Made by a program: the position numbers and the translations under genes | Shown here: in pieces, positions 55,360 through 64,000 of the stretch | Position numbering within the stretch: the first letter of the stretch is position 1 | Layout of the letters: each line of letters starts with the position of its first letter | Source: Bryopsis sp. KO-2023 | Lineage: Eukaryota > Chlorophyta > Ulvophyceae > Bryopsidales > Bryopsidaceae | Length of the DNA: 64,000 nucleotides | Direction of reading: 5' to 3' | Assembly (NCBI GenBank): GCA_030272585.1 | Contig: BSYQ01000002.1 | Coordinates: 3,410,001-3,474,000 of the forward strand | Notes under the pieces: model-generated | Told to the model about the DNA's origin: nothing | Databases searched by the model: none | What the model saw: only the letters and a program-made list of their open reading frames with translations

Positions 55360-58262
55360 TCATCGGTTTTTGTTCCCAATAGGCAGAATCGGGATACATG
55401 TATCAACCGGAACGGACGCCTATTGCTTCAATTGTGTGAGTCCTTCCAGTTGGTAGTTTTGAATGGGCGAGCTAGAGGTGATCAATCTGGAGGTTTTACT
55501 TTTGAAAATAATAGGGGGGATAAATCTACTATTGATTTTGTTATTGTTTCGCGTTCTATTTGGGGGTTATTGCCGACCCTGTTTATCCCCACATTGGTTC
55601 CTTTTGAATCGGATCATCGACCGGTTAGGGTTTCTTTGTCGAATGTCCCGGTGGGCAGGGTTCGTTCTCAAAAGCCGAGGTGTTTTTGGAATGTGGCAAT
55701 GTCGGGGTTTTTTCGTACTTCTTTTTCACGCCACACCCCTTCTTTACTAAGGGTGTTTTCGTCTTCCATGGATCTCGATAGTATGGCGGATCAAATTCTT
55801 GCTGCCATTCGTTCTTCTATCCCAGCGTTTGCTTGGAAGATGCCTTCTCAAAGAATTTTTTCTCGATTTCAATGGTTCGATTCGGAATGTTATTCTCTTC
55901 GTGCGCGGGTTTGGCGGGCATATAGATCGGACAAGCATGGGTCTGAGTATAAACAGTTGAGGTCAAATTATCAAAAATTATGTTCAGGGAAAAAATCTGA
56001 TTTTCAGAAGACATACGGGGATCGTTTGTTAGGCCTATATCATAGTGATCGTAAGGCGTTTTTTTCCCATTTTCGACCAAAGTCTTTGGTTGAACCGGAC
56101 TGGGTTTCTATGGACGATTGGGTCAGTTTTTATTCCTCTTTGTTTTCCCCTAAGGACCATGACTCCTCATGGTCTCTTAGTTCTTTTTTTGAGCATACTT
56201 CGGTGCAGGATACCAGTATTTTGGAGCATGCCATTACATTGGAGGAAGTGTTGGGGGCAATTATGCGGTTACGACGTCATGCAGCTCCAGGACTGGATGA
56301 GTTACCAACGGCCCTCTTTAAAGATGCCAAGGATTGTCTCATTGGGATTTTGGCAGGTTTTTACCAGGTGTGTTGGGATCGTAAGCAATTCCCCAGGGGC
56401 TGGTTAACAGGGATTCTACGGCCTTTTTACAAGGGTAAGGGTAATCGTGTTGTCCCTGAATTTTACAGGCCCATAGTCCTGACGTCTCCTCTATATAAGA
56501 TTTTTTCTTATATATTATTGGGTCGCATGGAGGTTGTAGATTGTCGTGTCGGTTTACGTTCAGATTTGCAGGCGGGATTTCATGTAGATTTTTCTCCAAA
56601 TGATCATCTTTTTCTTTTTTGGTTGTTTTGGTTTCATTCTAAGGACCAGCGTCTGCCCTTTTTTATTTTATGGTTGGATTTTCGAAAGGCGTACGATTCG
56701 GTGCAACATAGGCGTTTGTGGGAGACTCTTTATTGTTTTCGTTTTTCAAAAGCCTATGTGGAGATGTGGCAGTATTTATACGAACATTCTTCTTTTGTTA
56801 TAAAGGCATCAGTAGGGACTTCGGTACCGATACCTCTTCGGGCCGGGGTTTTACAAGGTTGTCCAGCAAGTCCTTCTTTATATAGTCTGTATCAGGAGCC
56901 ACTCCAAGATTTATTGAACTCGAGGATTGTTGCTCCTTCCTTGGGTGGGGAGACCATTCCATGTATGATGTTTGCAGATGATACGGGGATACCAGGACAT
57001 TGTTGGTCTGGGGTAAAGGAAGTGTTGCAGGTTTTGATTGAATGGGAACAATATTCGGGAATTGGTTTAAACTTTTCCAAAACGATTCTGATGGTTTTTT
57101 TTCAGCAGCTTATGTCTTCTTCTTTTCATTTTCATGAGCATTCTATACCAATTTCAGAGGACCATACATATTTAGGAATTCGGTTATCATCAAGTTCTCA
57201 TCATCCTTTTTTGCCGCATATTGATTATGTTTTAGCACAGTGTCGGAAAGCAATGGGGTTTGTTTTGTCGCGTCTTTTTGCTCTGAAAATTGAGGATCCA
57301 AAAGTAGCATACAATCTTTTTAAGGTGTATGTTTTGGGCAGTATAGGATATGGGTTTCCTATTTGGGGTCCATTCCTAACAGTTTCTCAGTGGCGTTTGT
57401 TGGAAGCAATTCATCTCCAGTTTATGAGAAGTATCCTCCGTTTGCCTCGATATACGCCAAAGGAGGTTCTGTACGGGGAATTAGGGTGTTATCCATTAGA
57501 ATTAGCACTTTGGTCGCAATTGTGCCGATATTGGAACAAGTTGGTTGGGTTATCAGTTGATCGATTGCATGGAAGATTGTTTTGTTGGGGTTTTGATCAA
57601 TATCACGCATCTCGATCTTCTTGGTTTGGGCGTATTTTGGGTTTTTTCAGACGGTTTTGGCCGGAGAAGATATTTTCTTCTACGACTTTGGTGGACATTT
57701 CGGAATTTCAGCGTCGTTATAAAGCTATGCATGCTGAACATGTTTTCGGTTCATCTGCATCTCGAGTTATATCTTGGTATCGGCATATTAAGTTTTCCCT
57801 CAGATTTGAACGGTATTTGACAACTTTAAAACCAACTTCTCTTCGGGTTTTCTTTACTCGTTTTCGTTGTGGTATTCATTTCTTGGAAGTGGAAGTGGGA
57901 CGATATAATGGTGTACCAAGGGAAAACAGGATTTGTCGGTTGTGTCGATCCGCGGTGGAAGATGAACGGCATTTTCTTTTTGAATGTCCTTTTTATTCTT
58001 CCTTTCGTTCTTTGCATTCAGATGTTTTTCGATGGGCTAATCCCAAGGATCTTTTTAGTAGGGTGCCATCGGGCAAATTAGCTTTAGTTATCAGCAAAAT
58101 GGCTTCAATACGTTCAGCAGGTTTACAATCCTAAGGTTTTTGTTTTGTTTTTGTTTTTTTGTTTTTCTTTTTCTTTTCTTTCCTTTTTGTCTTTGTTCCA
58201 GCATCATAGAGGGTGATGGCTCTCTTTTGCTGTGGGTTGTAATTATGATTATGATTATGATT
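55360..58262 (+). mobile_element. 5'-truncated LINE, long open frame
   Basis: Non-LTR retrotransposon, 2.9 kb, bounded by a perfect 14-bp target duplication and ending in a (GATTAT)n tail of about four units. The frame entered from the flank runs uninterrupted to TAG/TAA-type stop at 58134, giving about 925 element codons. Order: C-terminal part of an APE-type endonuclease (T-I-D-F-V-I-V-S-R-S, then the catalytic S-D-H-R-P-V), linker, RT with F-Y-K-G-K-G, F-Y-R-P-I, W-L-D-F-R-K-A-Y-D-S-V, L-Q-G-C-P-A-S-P-S, catalytic F-A-D-D, and a C-terminal zinc knuckle C-R-L-C-x7-E-R-H-F-L-F-E-C-P. The first catalytic residues of the endonuclease and any ORF1 are missing. Absence of stops and the perfect duplication mean a recent insertion. 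It inserted just downstream of the ankyrin-WW gene, same strand. Confidence 0.92.
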
Positions 58263-58276
58263 ATGAACCCAATAAC
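58263..58276. repeat. LINE target-site duplication, right copy
   Basis: ATGAACCCAATAAC, identical to 55346-55359, directly after the GATTAT-repeat tail. Confidence 0.9.
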
Positions 58277-58788
58277 GTTAACGAACAACATCAGCACATC
58301 CCAATTGGTATATTTGTTTTTGCTGTTCCAAAATCGAATCCAAACTGGCTCATGGCACCTATAAAGGATACAGGTAGCCCCCGCCCGCCTCTTGATGTCG
58401 ACTTTGACAACCTACCCAAACGTGACCTCCTTTCAAGCTGAAACTTTGTTTTGACGACCTCAGCTATCTGCGCTTACCAGCGCTAAAGTTTATCCTGGTA
58501 CGCAACTTTCGACATTCACACGTTCTCAACGATCCTTTTGAGGGTTCCGGAAGTTACCGGTTTCCAAGCAACCTTGGCGCACGTTGCGCAGACGCCTTCC
58601 AAGTGTATGAGTTTTTGCTGGTGAAACACGAAAAACACTGCTCATAGATCTTGGGAGTTCGATCTTCGATGGCCTTTCCTCATGACAAACTAGAATTTGT
58701 TGTTGCGCTGTTGCTTTCTGTTGCGCCCCAGAGAGGTTCATTCCACGTTCCAATCCTTTTCTGACCTTGACTTTTCTTTTTTTTCTCT
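58277..58788 (+). other. LINE 3' flank with an open frame
   Basis: The flank reads openly for about 55 codons (H-I-P-I-G-I-F-V-F-A-V-P-K-S-N-P, then D-V-D-F-D-N-L-P-K-R-D-L-L) to TGA at 58440. In the pre-insertion sequence the same frame would reach back only about 16 codons to a stop, so it is at most a short exon. No further gene is seen here. Confidence 0.35.
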
Positions 58789-59515
58789 TTGCTGTGCGTT
58801 TGCACAGAAATGCCTCGGGACTATAGTGTAATTGAAAAAGTATTAGAAAAAAAACTAAAAATGAGTCGCTTGACAGAGATGGACCTGATTATCAGTGCTC
58901 AAATCAACAACAAGAGCAGTACTGATTCCCAGACAACAACAGCATGCATTTTCACAGTTTGTGCTACTTCTGGAACGTTCCCAGGTGGCCACCGTGCAGC
59001 GAACCGACACCGCACACAAGGCGGAGTGCGATTTTTCTGGTTTTTCTACAGTCGTCTGTTCATTTCTCAGAAAGTTGTGGAGCCTGTGTGTGGTGGTGTG
59101 CTTGCTCTACATAATTATGAAAGGAAACACCGCACACAATGCGGCTGCCTTTGCGCATGTGCTAAATGGATGTTTCGTTACATCTTCCCACAATCAAGTG
59201 CGAACAGAAGCAAGAGTGGATCCCAACACGGGCAAACCGCTGGGAGCAGTTATATCTTGTCAGGTTTTCCCCACAAAAGCTGTCATCAGAGAGCTCAGAA
59301 AGTCACGAGCAGTGACGGCAGTCAAAGAAGTTTGCAGGTTCAATGCGTTCGACATCGACAGGGCTCGGCAAATTTCCCCGCTGGCTGTTCCAGCAGGTGC
59401 CTTGAGTCTTTGACTCTCTTCGTCTTTTTGCATCGTCATTCCATGATTCTTCAGATCCACAGCCTGGATCAACAAAAATGCACGTTCAAGCTTCACATGA
59501 TTGTTTTTACAAACT
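58789..59515 (+). other. overlapping open frames, strand uncertain
   Basis: Two plus frames (58789-59517 and 58895-59413, the latter with V-D-P-N-T-G-K-P-L-G-A-V-I-S-C-Q-V-F) overlap a minus frame reaching 59260. All look partly protein-like. I cannot decide which is coding; the plus 58895-59413 reading has the most balanced composition. Confidence 0.3.
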
Positions 59516-59569
59516 GAACAACAACACAGGCACTCCATTCGTGCAACGAAAACAATATCAACAAGCAAA

Positions 59570-60801
59570 AAAAACTCCTTTCCACGGAGCGAAATTCTTT
59601 CCGGATTCGTTCCAAGGAAAAAAATCATATCTAGCACTTGATCGCAAGGCTCATCGGACAAGTGGAAGAACCTGCTTGGGCTTTGAAAAAACCTGCAGTC
59701 GATCTTGCGACTCTTCCACCTCTTGTTCAAGCTTTTTTGAAGTGCTTTCTGGTCAATTTCAAATATGTCAGCGACAGCTTGGGCACTGAAAATCCAAACG
59801 AAGCCGGTTTCTTTTTCAAAACCATCCTTTGAGGATTCGCCCGAAACAAATACTTTTCCTGACAATCTTTTCATGGAGATAAAGAATCCAGGGTAATAAG
59901 CTGTGGGGCTGTTGTGTTCGAAGAACACTCACCAAAAATCCACCAGTTTTTGAACTGAGACTGTCCAGGAGTCCCTCACCACTTTCATTTCTGCAATTTT
60001 CTCGACTTCCTCTTCCTCCCATAATCAAGCTGCGGCGGAGTATCTCCTGTTCACCCGCTAAAGTTTTTCCCTGTTCGAACTCAGGGTCGATGACTTCTTC
60101 CATTCTGTGTTCAAACAAGCGAAGTCTTTCGAGATCTCAAAAGACTTCGCTTCTAGAACAACGGCTCAGACACTTCTTCCCTTTCTTTTTTGAATCTTTC
60201 CCGCCCAGCGACCACGGCTCCAAGCTCAGACGCCTGGATGAAATCGCAACGAAACTATCAGGAGTAGTATCATTTGAAACTGGGCTCAAAAGGTGAAAAC
60301 AGGCAGAATGGAGGATACATTGATTGACCTGTTCCTAGTAAACGAACACATGCACACATACTCGATCCACAGGAATGCAGCCCTCCAGACGACACAATTT
60401 GAAAACATTGAGACTACCCCACTCAAGCTTCATGACCATTTCCATCATGTGTGAGTGCGCCTCTCCTCCAGGAGCGGCAATTTCCTGCGGGTACTTCATC
60501 CGCACTTCATGTCGCAACGGCAAGACTTTCTGGTTTGTCAGCCCCTCATAGAATACGGAGTTGCATATCCTTCTTCCGAGAATAGAAGCTCGTCGTCATT
60601 CGTCGCCTCCTGACCATGACCTTCTCTTGGTGGTCCAGGCCTGAACACCCCAAAGCCCTGGGAGTCGGTCCCGACGACTTCCTTTGTGAAAATGTGATTC
60701 GTGAACCCGTTAAGTTTTGTCTGCTGCAGAATGGCGCGCCGTGATCACGTGAACACCCCAATGAGCTCATTCAGCACTGTCCCTGCCTTGGCGCCCGCCA
60801 T
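59570..60801 (-). CDS. candidate multi-exon gene, unassigned
   Basis: Minus-strand exon-like blocks: a start M-A-G-A-K-A-G-T-V-L-N-E at 60801; a block around 60560-60720 (F-T-N-H-I-F-T-K-E-V-V-G-T-D-S-Q); one at about 60370-60560 ending at a donor CGA|GTATGT; one at 59943-60118 ending at TTG|GTGAGT; and one at about 59660-59838 after TTGTCAG (F-V-W-I-F-S-A-Q-A-V-A-D-I-F-E-I-D-Q-K). Several junction phases do not agree, so exon borders are not resolved. No domain recognised. A perfect 11-bp-arm hairpin, GCGAAGTCTTT / AAAGACTTCGC, lies at about 60119-60150. Confidence 0.3.
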
Positions 60802-61632
60802 GGGTTTTGTTGAAGCTTCGATGCATCCGTACCTCACTGAAGACTTTGAGCGGTCTCGAAAAACGCTCCCACGCAGTGTTTTTTTGTGTGTCCTAAATAC
60901 CACTTTTTGTCATAATCATGCACGCCACGACCGGGAAATTGCACCACCACAGGGACCTCGTTCTGACAACGTGTCCGCCAAACGACGAGGGGAATAGCGC
61001 GACTGCGGACAAATTCCCAGCTTGAAGCGCTACTCTGCGCTCCTCTACTATAGTGTAGTGTGGTGGTAGTTAGCGCTGTTGTGACACAAACACGCTCGAG
61101 TTCTGGTTTTCGACATGTTGTTCGATGTCAGTTTTTGGTTCAGGCTTGAGCCAAAAATTTAAAATGTGTCCGGCAAATTTTACCACCGATCTCTTTCATT
61201 CGGTCGGTGTCCGACAAGAATATCGAGAAAAAAAATCCCTGCTCCCACGGCTTCCAGGCATCTCGGGCGGACCATAGCTACCACATCTATCGCATTTGCA
61301 TTTGCACCATCTGCTAAGCTCCCACCAGAAGGAGTGAAAAAGAACCCTTGTGTGTCGAGGTTGGTTGTTTTGTGTTTTTTCATGCGTCCACACCCCACGC
61401 ATGGAGAAAACTCCAGTCAGTTCTTCCACCACTCTTTCGCAAAAATTTACATTTTTCCCGGAACCTTGAAATAGCTCCGTTACGTGAGCGCACGTGGCCA
61501 TCAAGTCGGACAACCTCCCCCTCACCTCTCTTCGATTTTTCTTTGGGAACGTCTTTGTTTTTTTGTTCTCCCGCCAAGGCTGTTGTGGACCGGCGAAACG
61601 AAAACCGCCCTCCACTCCTTTCATCAGAGATC
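60802..61632. other. no firm gene
   Basis: GC-richer spacer with overlapping frames on both strands (the longest minus 61196-61624). Likely upstream region for the genes on both sides. Confidence 0.35.
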
Positions 61633-62154
61633 ATGATCGTGCCGGCGAGTAAAAGAATTTCAGTCGAAAAAGCAAGCGCAGCAGCGAAACAGGATGCGCG
61701 AAAAGGGCGACAGGTGTGGGGCAGTCAAAAATAAAAAAGATTCGACGAAACGAAAACGTATCTTCGTGTCTGTTATCGTTTTTTTTTCCTTTTCCCTTCT
61801 TTTTCTCTTCTTGTTTTATTTATTGATTGCTCCGTTCGTTCTTCATTTTGCAGGGGAGGTCGGCGCGAAAAAAAGAAAATCGATTTTGTCGACGACAGGG
61901 TACCGTTTTTTTCCAGGTTGGTTTGAAGGAAAAGCATTCTCGTTTTCACTATTTTTGAGCTTTTCGTTTTGCTGAAGGTAACAGAGGGAGAGAAAAAAAA
62001 ACAATGAAACAACCCACCAGTAAAAGAATTCGATAAAAATGAATTTATATGCATGTACATAAATATGTTTATTTTTTCGGTGTGATTTCTTAAAGGTGTT
62101 TTTTTTTTTTCCCAGAAAAAGAAAAGGATGGCTGTGAGAGCAGAACTGAGGTAA
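61633..62154 (+). CDS. candidate small basic protein, three exons
   Basis: Exons 61633-61713, 61854-61916 and 62116-62154 are all phase 0 with CAG|GT donors and T-rich CAG acceptors, giving 60 residues to TAA. The product is strongly basic: M-I-V-P-A-S-K-R-I-S-V-E-K-A, then G-R-S-A-R-K-K-E-N-R-F-C-R-R-Q, ending K-K-K-R-M-A-V-R-A-E-L-R. It could be nuclear or ribosome-associated. No family recognised, and exon 3 is only 13 codons. Confidence 0.33.
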
Positions 62155-64000
62155 TATTACTCACCTGTTTTTTTTGTTATTATTTTTGCAATCCATCAAC
62201 TTCTCAGGGGGTTTATTGTTTCCTTTCAGTAGGAAAGCATTTTAATTTTTTGCTTTTATATGTTTTCTCCTCTCCTCCCCCCGGCCCCCCCCAAAAAAAA
62301 AAAACAAAAAAAAAAAAACAAAACAAAAACCTTGTCACTCCAAAATTTTCCCCTCTCTACTTTTTCTTTACTCTGCAAAAGAAAGGGTGCGAAAATATCA
62401 AGAAAGTTTTCTTCCGAAATTCTGGTTTATTCGAACTCCTAAAAGAAGGGGGAAACATGAAACTGAAAAACCTCTCTTTTCTTGATATAAAAAAAGCTCC
62501 TGTGTGTATTTATGTACAAAAATTTAATTGTTTTTTGTTTTCTTTTTTCGCTGACCTTCTTTCCCCAGCCAATTATTTATTCCCTATTAAACGTAAAGAA
62601 GAAAAACAATTGCCAGAAACTGAACAAATTATATGAGAACTAACGTTGATTCATGAAAAAAAAATGCACCTGCTCCAGGTCAGGGATTGCAAAGAAATTC
62701 TGGAGCAAATTTCCCATGTACAAAATAGGGGAAGAAAAGCCTTCTTTTGTTGGAAAAGAATTCTGAACATTCTCAGAATTTTAAATGGAAAATGATGGTT
62801 GTTTTTTCTTCACAATTTTTATCAAAAAAAAGGAAAAAAGAATATGATTCTAGAAAATATTTTCTGGTCGAAGAAAAACAGACAATGAGAAAAAGAAGAA
62901 AAAAAAACTACCTCGATAATCCTCTCAATAGATATGTTCCTGAAATTTTTTCTTCCTTGTTTTTTATGTTAAGGTTGGATGGAGAGAAAACTTTTAACCA
63001 CCATATATAAGGAGTTGTCTCCTGATGGAGTTGCATGAGGTAATATCTTAAAAGAAGAAAGCTTTTTAAAATGGAAAATTAAAACGAATTAAACTTTTGT
63101 ACGAATCAGAAATGGAAGCATTTTTCACAATATCGTTCATTAACAATCAATAAACAAAAAAAAACAGTACTCAAACACGCCCTCCCCGAAAAAAGATGAA
63201 AAAAAAAAAAAAATCGTGTACACGTCCAAATCCCGGAAAACAACACTTTTCGTCTGTGCTTTCGTCCATGGATCTGTGTACACCCACTTTCTGTACAAGT
63301 ACTCTCGTACAAGTACTCTCTGTACTTTACACTTTGTACACCTAGGTCTCTTTTCGTTGTGATGAAATCGTCGCCTCCTTGGTGTCTTTCAAGGGGATCT
63401 TAGGAATATGTGTACACTTGAGAAGACCGTCGGGGTTGTACACTTGAAGCCTGTTTCGAGTGTCCATCAATGAGCTGTTCGTGCACACTATTATCCTCGA
63501 TATAATTATGTTATTATCCATTATTCTCAATCTTCAAGGGTGTATTACAATATCTGGCTTTGTCAATCTGACTTCTGACTTCCTCGAAAGAGACAGGGTA
63601 GAAGGTTATCCAAAAACCATAATAATTGAGGTTACAAAGAATGAGAGAGAAAAGATTACCTAATAGGTAGATCTACGTGCCTTAGAGATCTTGACTTTAA
63701 GTAATTAAACGCGTTTTTAGTTCCTACGTGTTACGCATAAGCGTTTAATTGGTCCAGGGAACAATATCTTAGAAAATTAATGTTATATGATAATTATAGC
63801 ATGCCATGACCTGATTAACCCGATTCAGATTGAATCACCACCCCATATGAATGAGCGCAAGGAGAGAAAGTTTAAAAAACGGACAAGCCAATAGGCAAAC
63901 GAAGTACAATCATGTGGTATATGAGCAAAGCTACGTGATTTCCTTAACAGAGCCTAAGAATTTACGCTTCGCAGTCGTCTTCAAAGAATGTAAGAGGGCC
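62155..64000. other. AT-rich end region, no gene seen
   Basis: A/T homopolymer-rich to about 63240, then a stretch with repeated GTACAAGTACTCTC (63294-63322). From about 63650 the sequence has the same even AT-rich character as the first 22 kb. No gene, RNA or element recognised. Confidence 0.45.

Overview
The window is nuclear DNA of an intron-rich eukaryote. Evidence: spliceosomal GT-AG introns of about 90-250 bp with strong poly-pyrimidine tracts, a U2 snRNA gene, nuclear-type tRNAs, LINEs with an APE/RT layout, and hAT-type DNA transposons with 8-bp target duplications. The protein set is an ankyrin/WW protein, a glucan-phosphatase-like dual-specificity phosphatase, a SLC10A7/BASS-type carrier, an F-box/WD40 protein and small secreted Cys-rich peptides. 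That set best fits an algal protist, perhaps a stramenopile; this placement is inference.

Layout. (1) About 1-22.9 kb is gene-poor and AT-rich: eroded coding scraps (a PP2C phosphatase fragment, coiled-coil fragments), two decayed LINE pieces, tRNA-derived SINE candidates, a G-run array, and two ~950-bp nonautonomous hAT elements (2405-3356 and 5008-5976). Each hAT element holds a divergent inverted pair of tRNA-like segments carrying A and B boxes. (2) About 22.9-24.95 kb is a homopolymer-rich, gene-free transition. (3) About 24.96-62.2 kb is the gene-rich part. In order it holds a small secreted protein, a five-exon ankyrin protein, a 934-bp palindromic repeat, a secreted Cys-rich peptide, an F-box/WD40 protein (-), a secreted Cys-rich peptide with a polyglycine tail (-), tRNA-Leu(UAA) (-), U2 snRNA, tRNA-Arg(CCG) (-), a small basic protein, the SLC10A7-like carrier, a SEX4-like phosphatase with a coiled-coil tail, a coiled-coil/basic-tail protein (-), and a six-exon ankyrin-WW protein. 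After these come a 5'-truncated but open LINE with a perfect 14-bp target-site duplication, then weakly supported exons to about 62.2 kb. (4) The last 1.8 kb is AT-rich again with no gene seen.

No operon logic applies. Shared features are the two-exon architecture of the small secreted proteins (signal peptide in exon 1, phase-1 intron, mature part in exon 2), a repeat family that sits beside the small-RNA genes (27.4, 34.7, 36.5 kb), and recurrent tRNA-derived sequence inside mobile DNA. Exon joins were read by eye from splice consensus and reading frame; none is backed by transcripts. For genes the start-end span covers introns.
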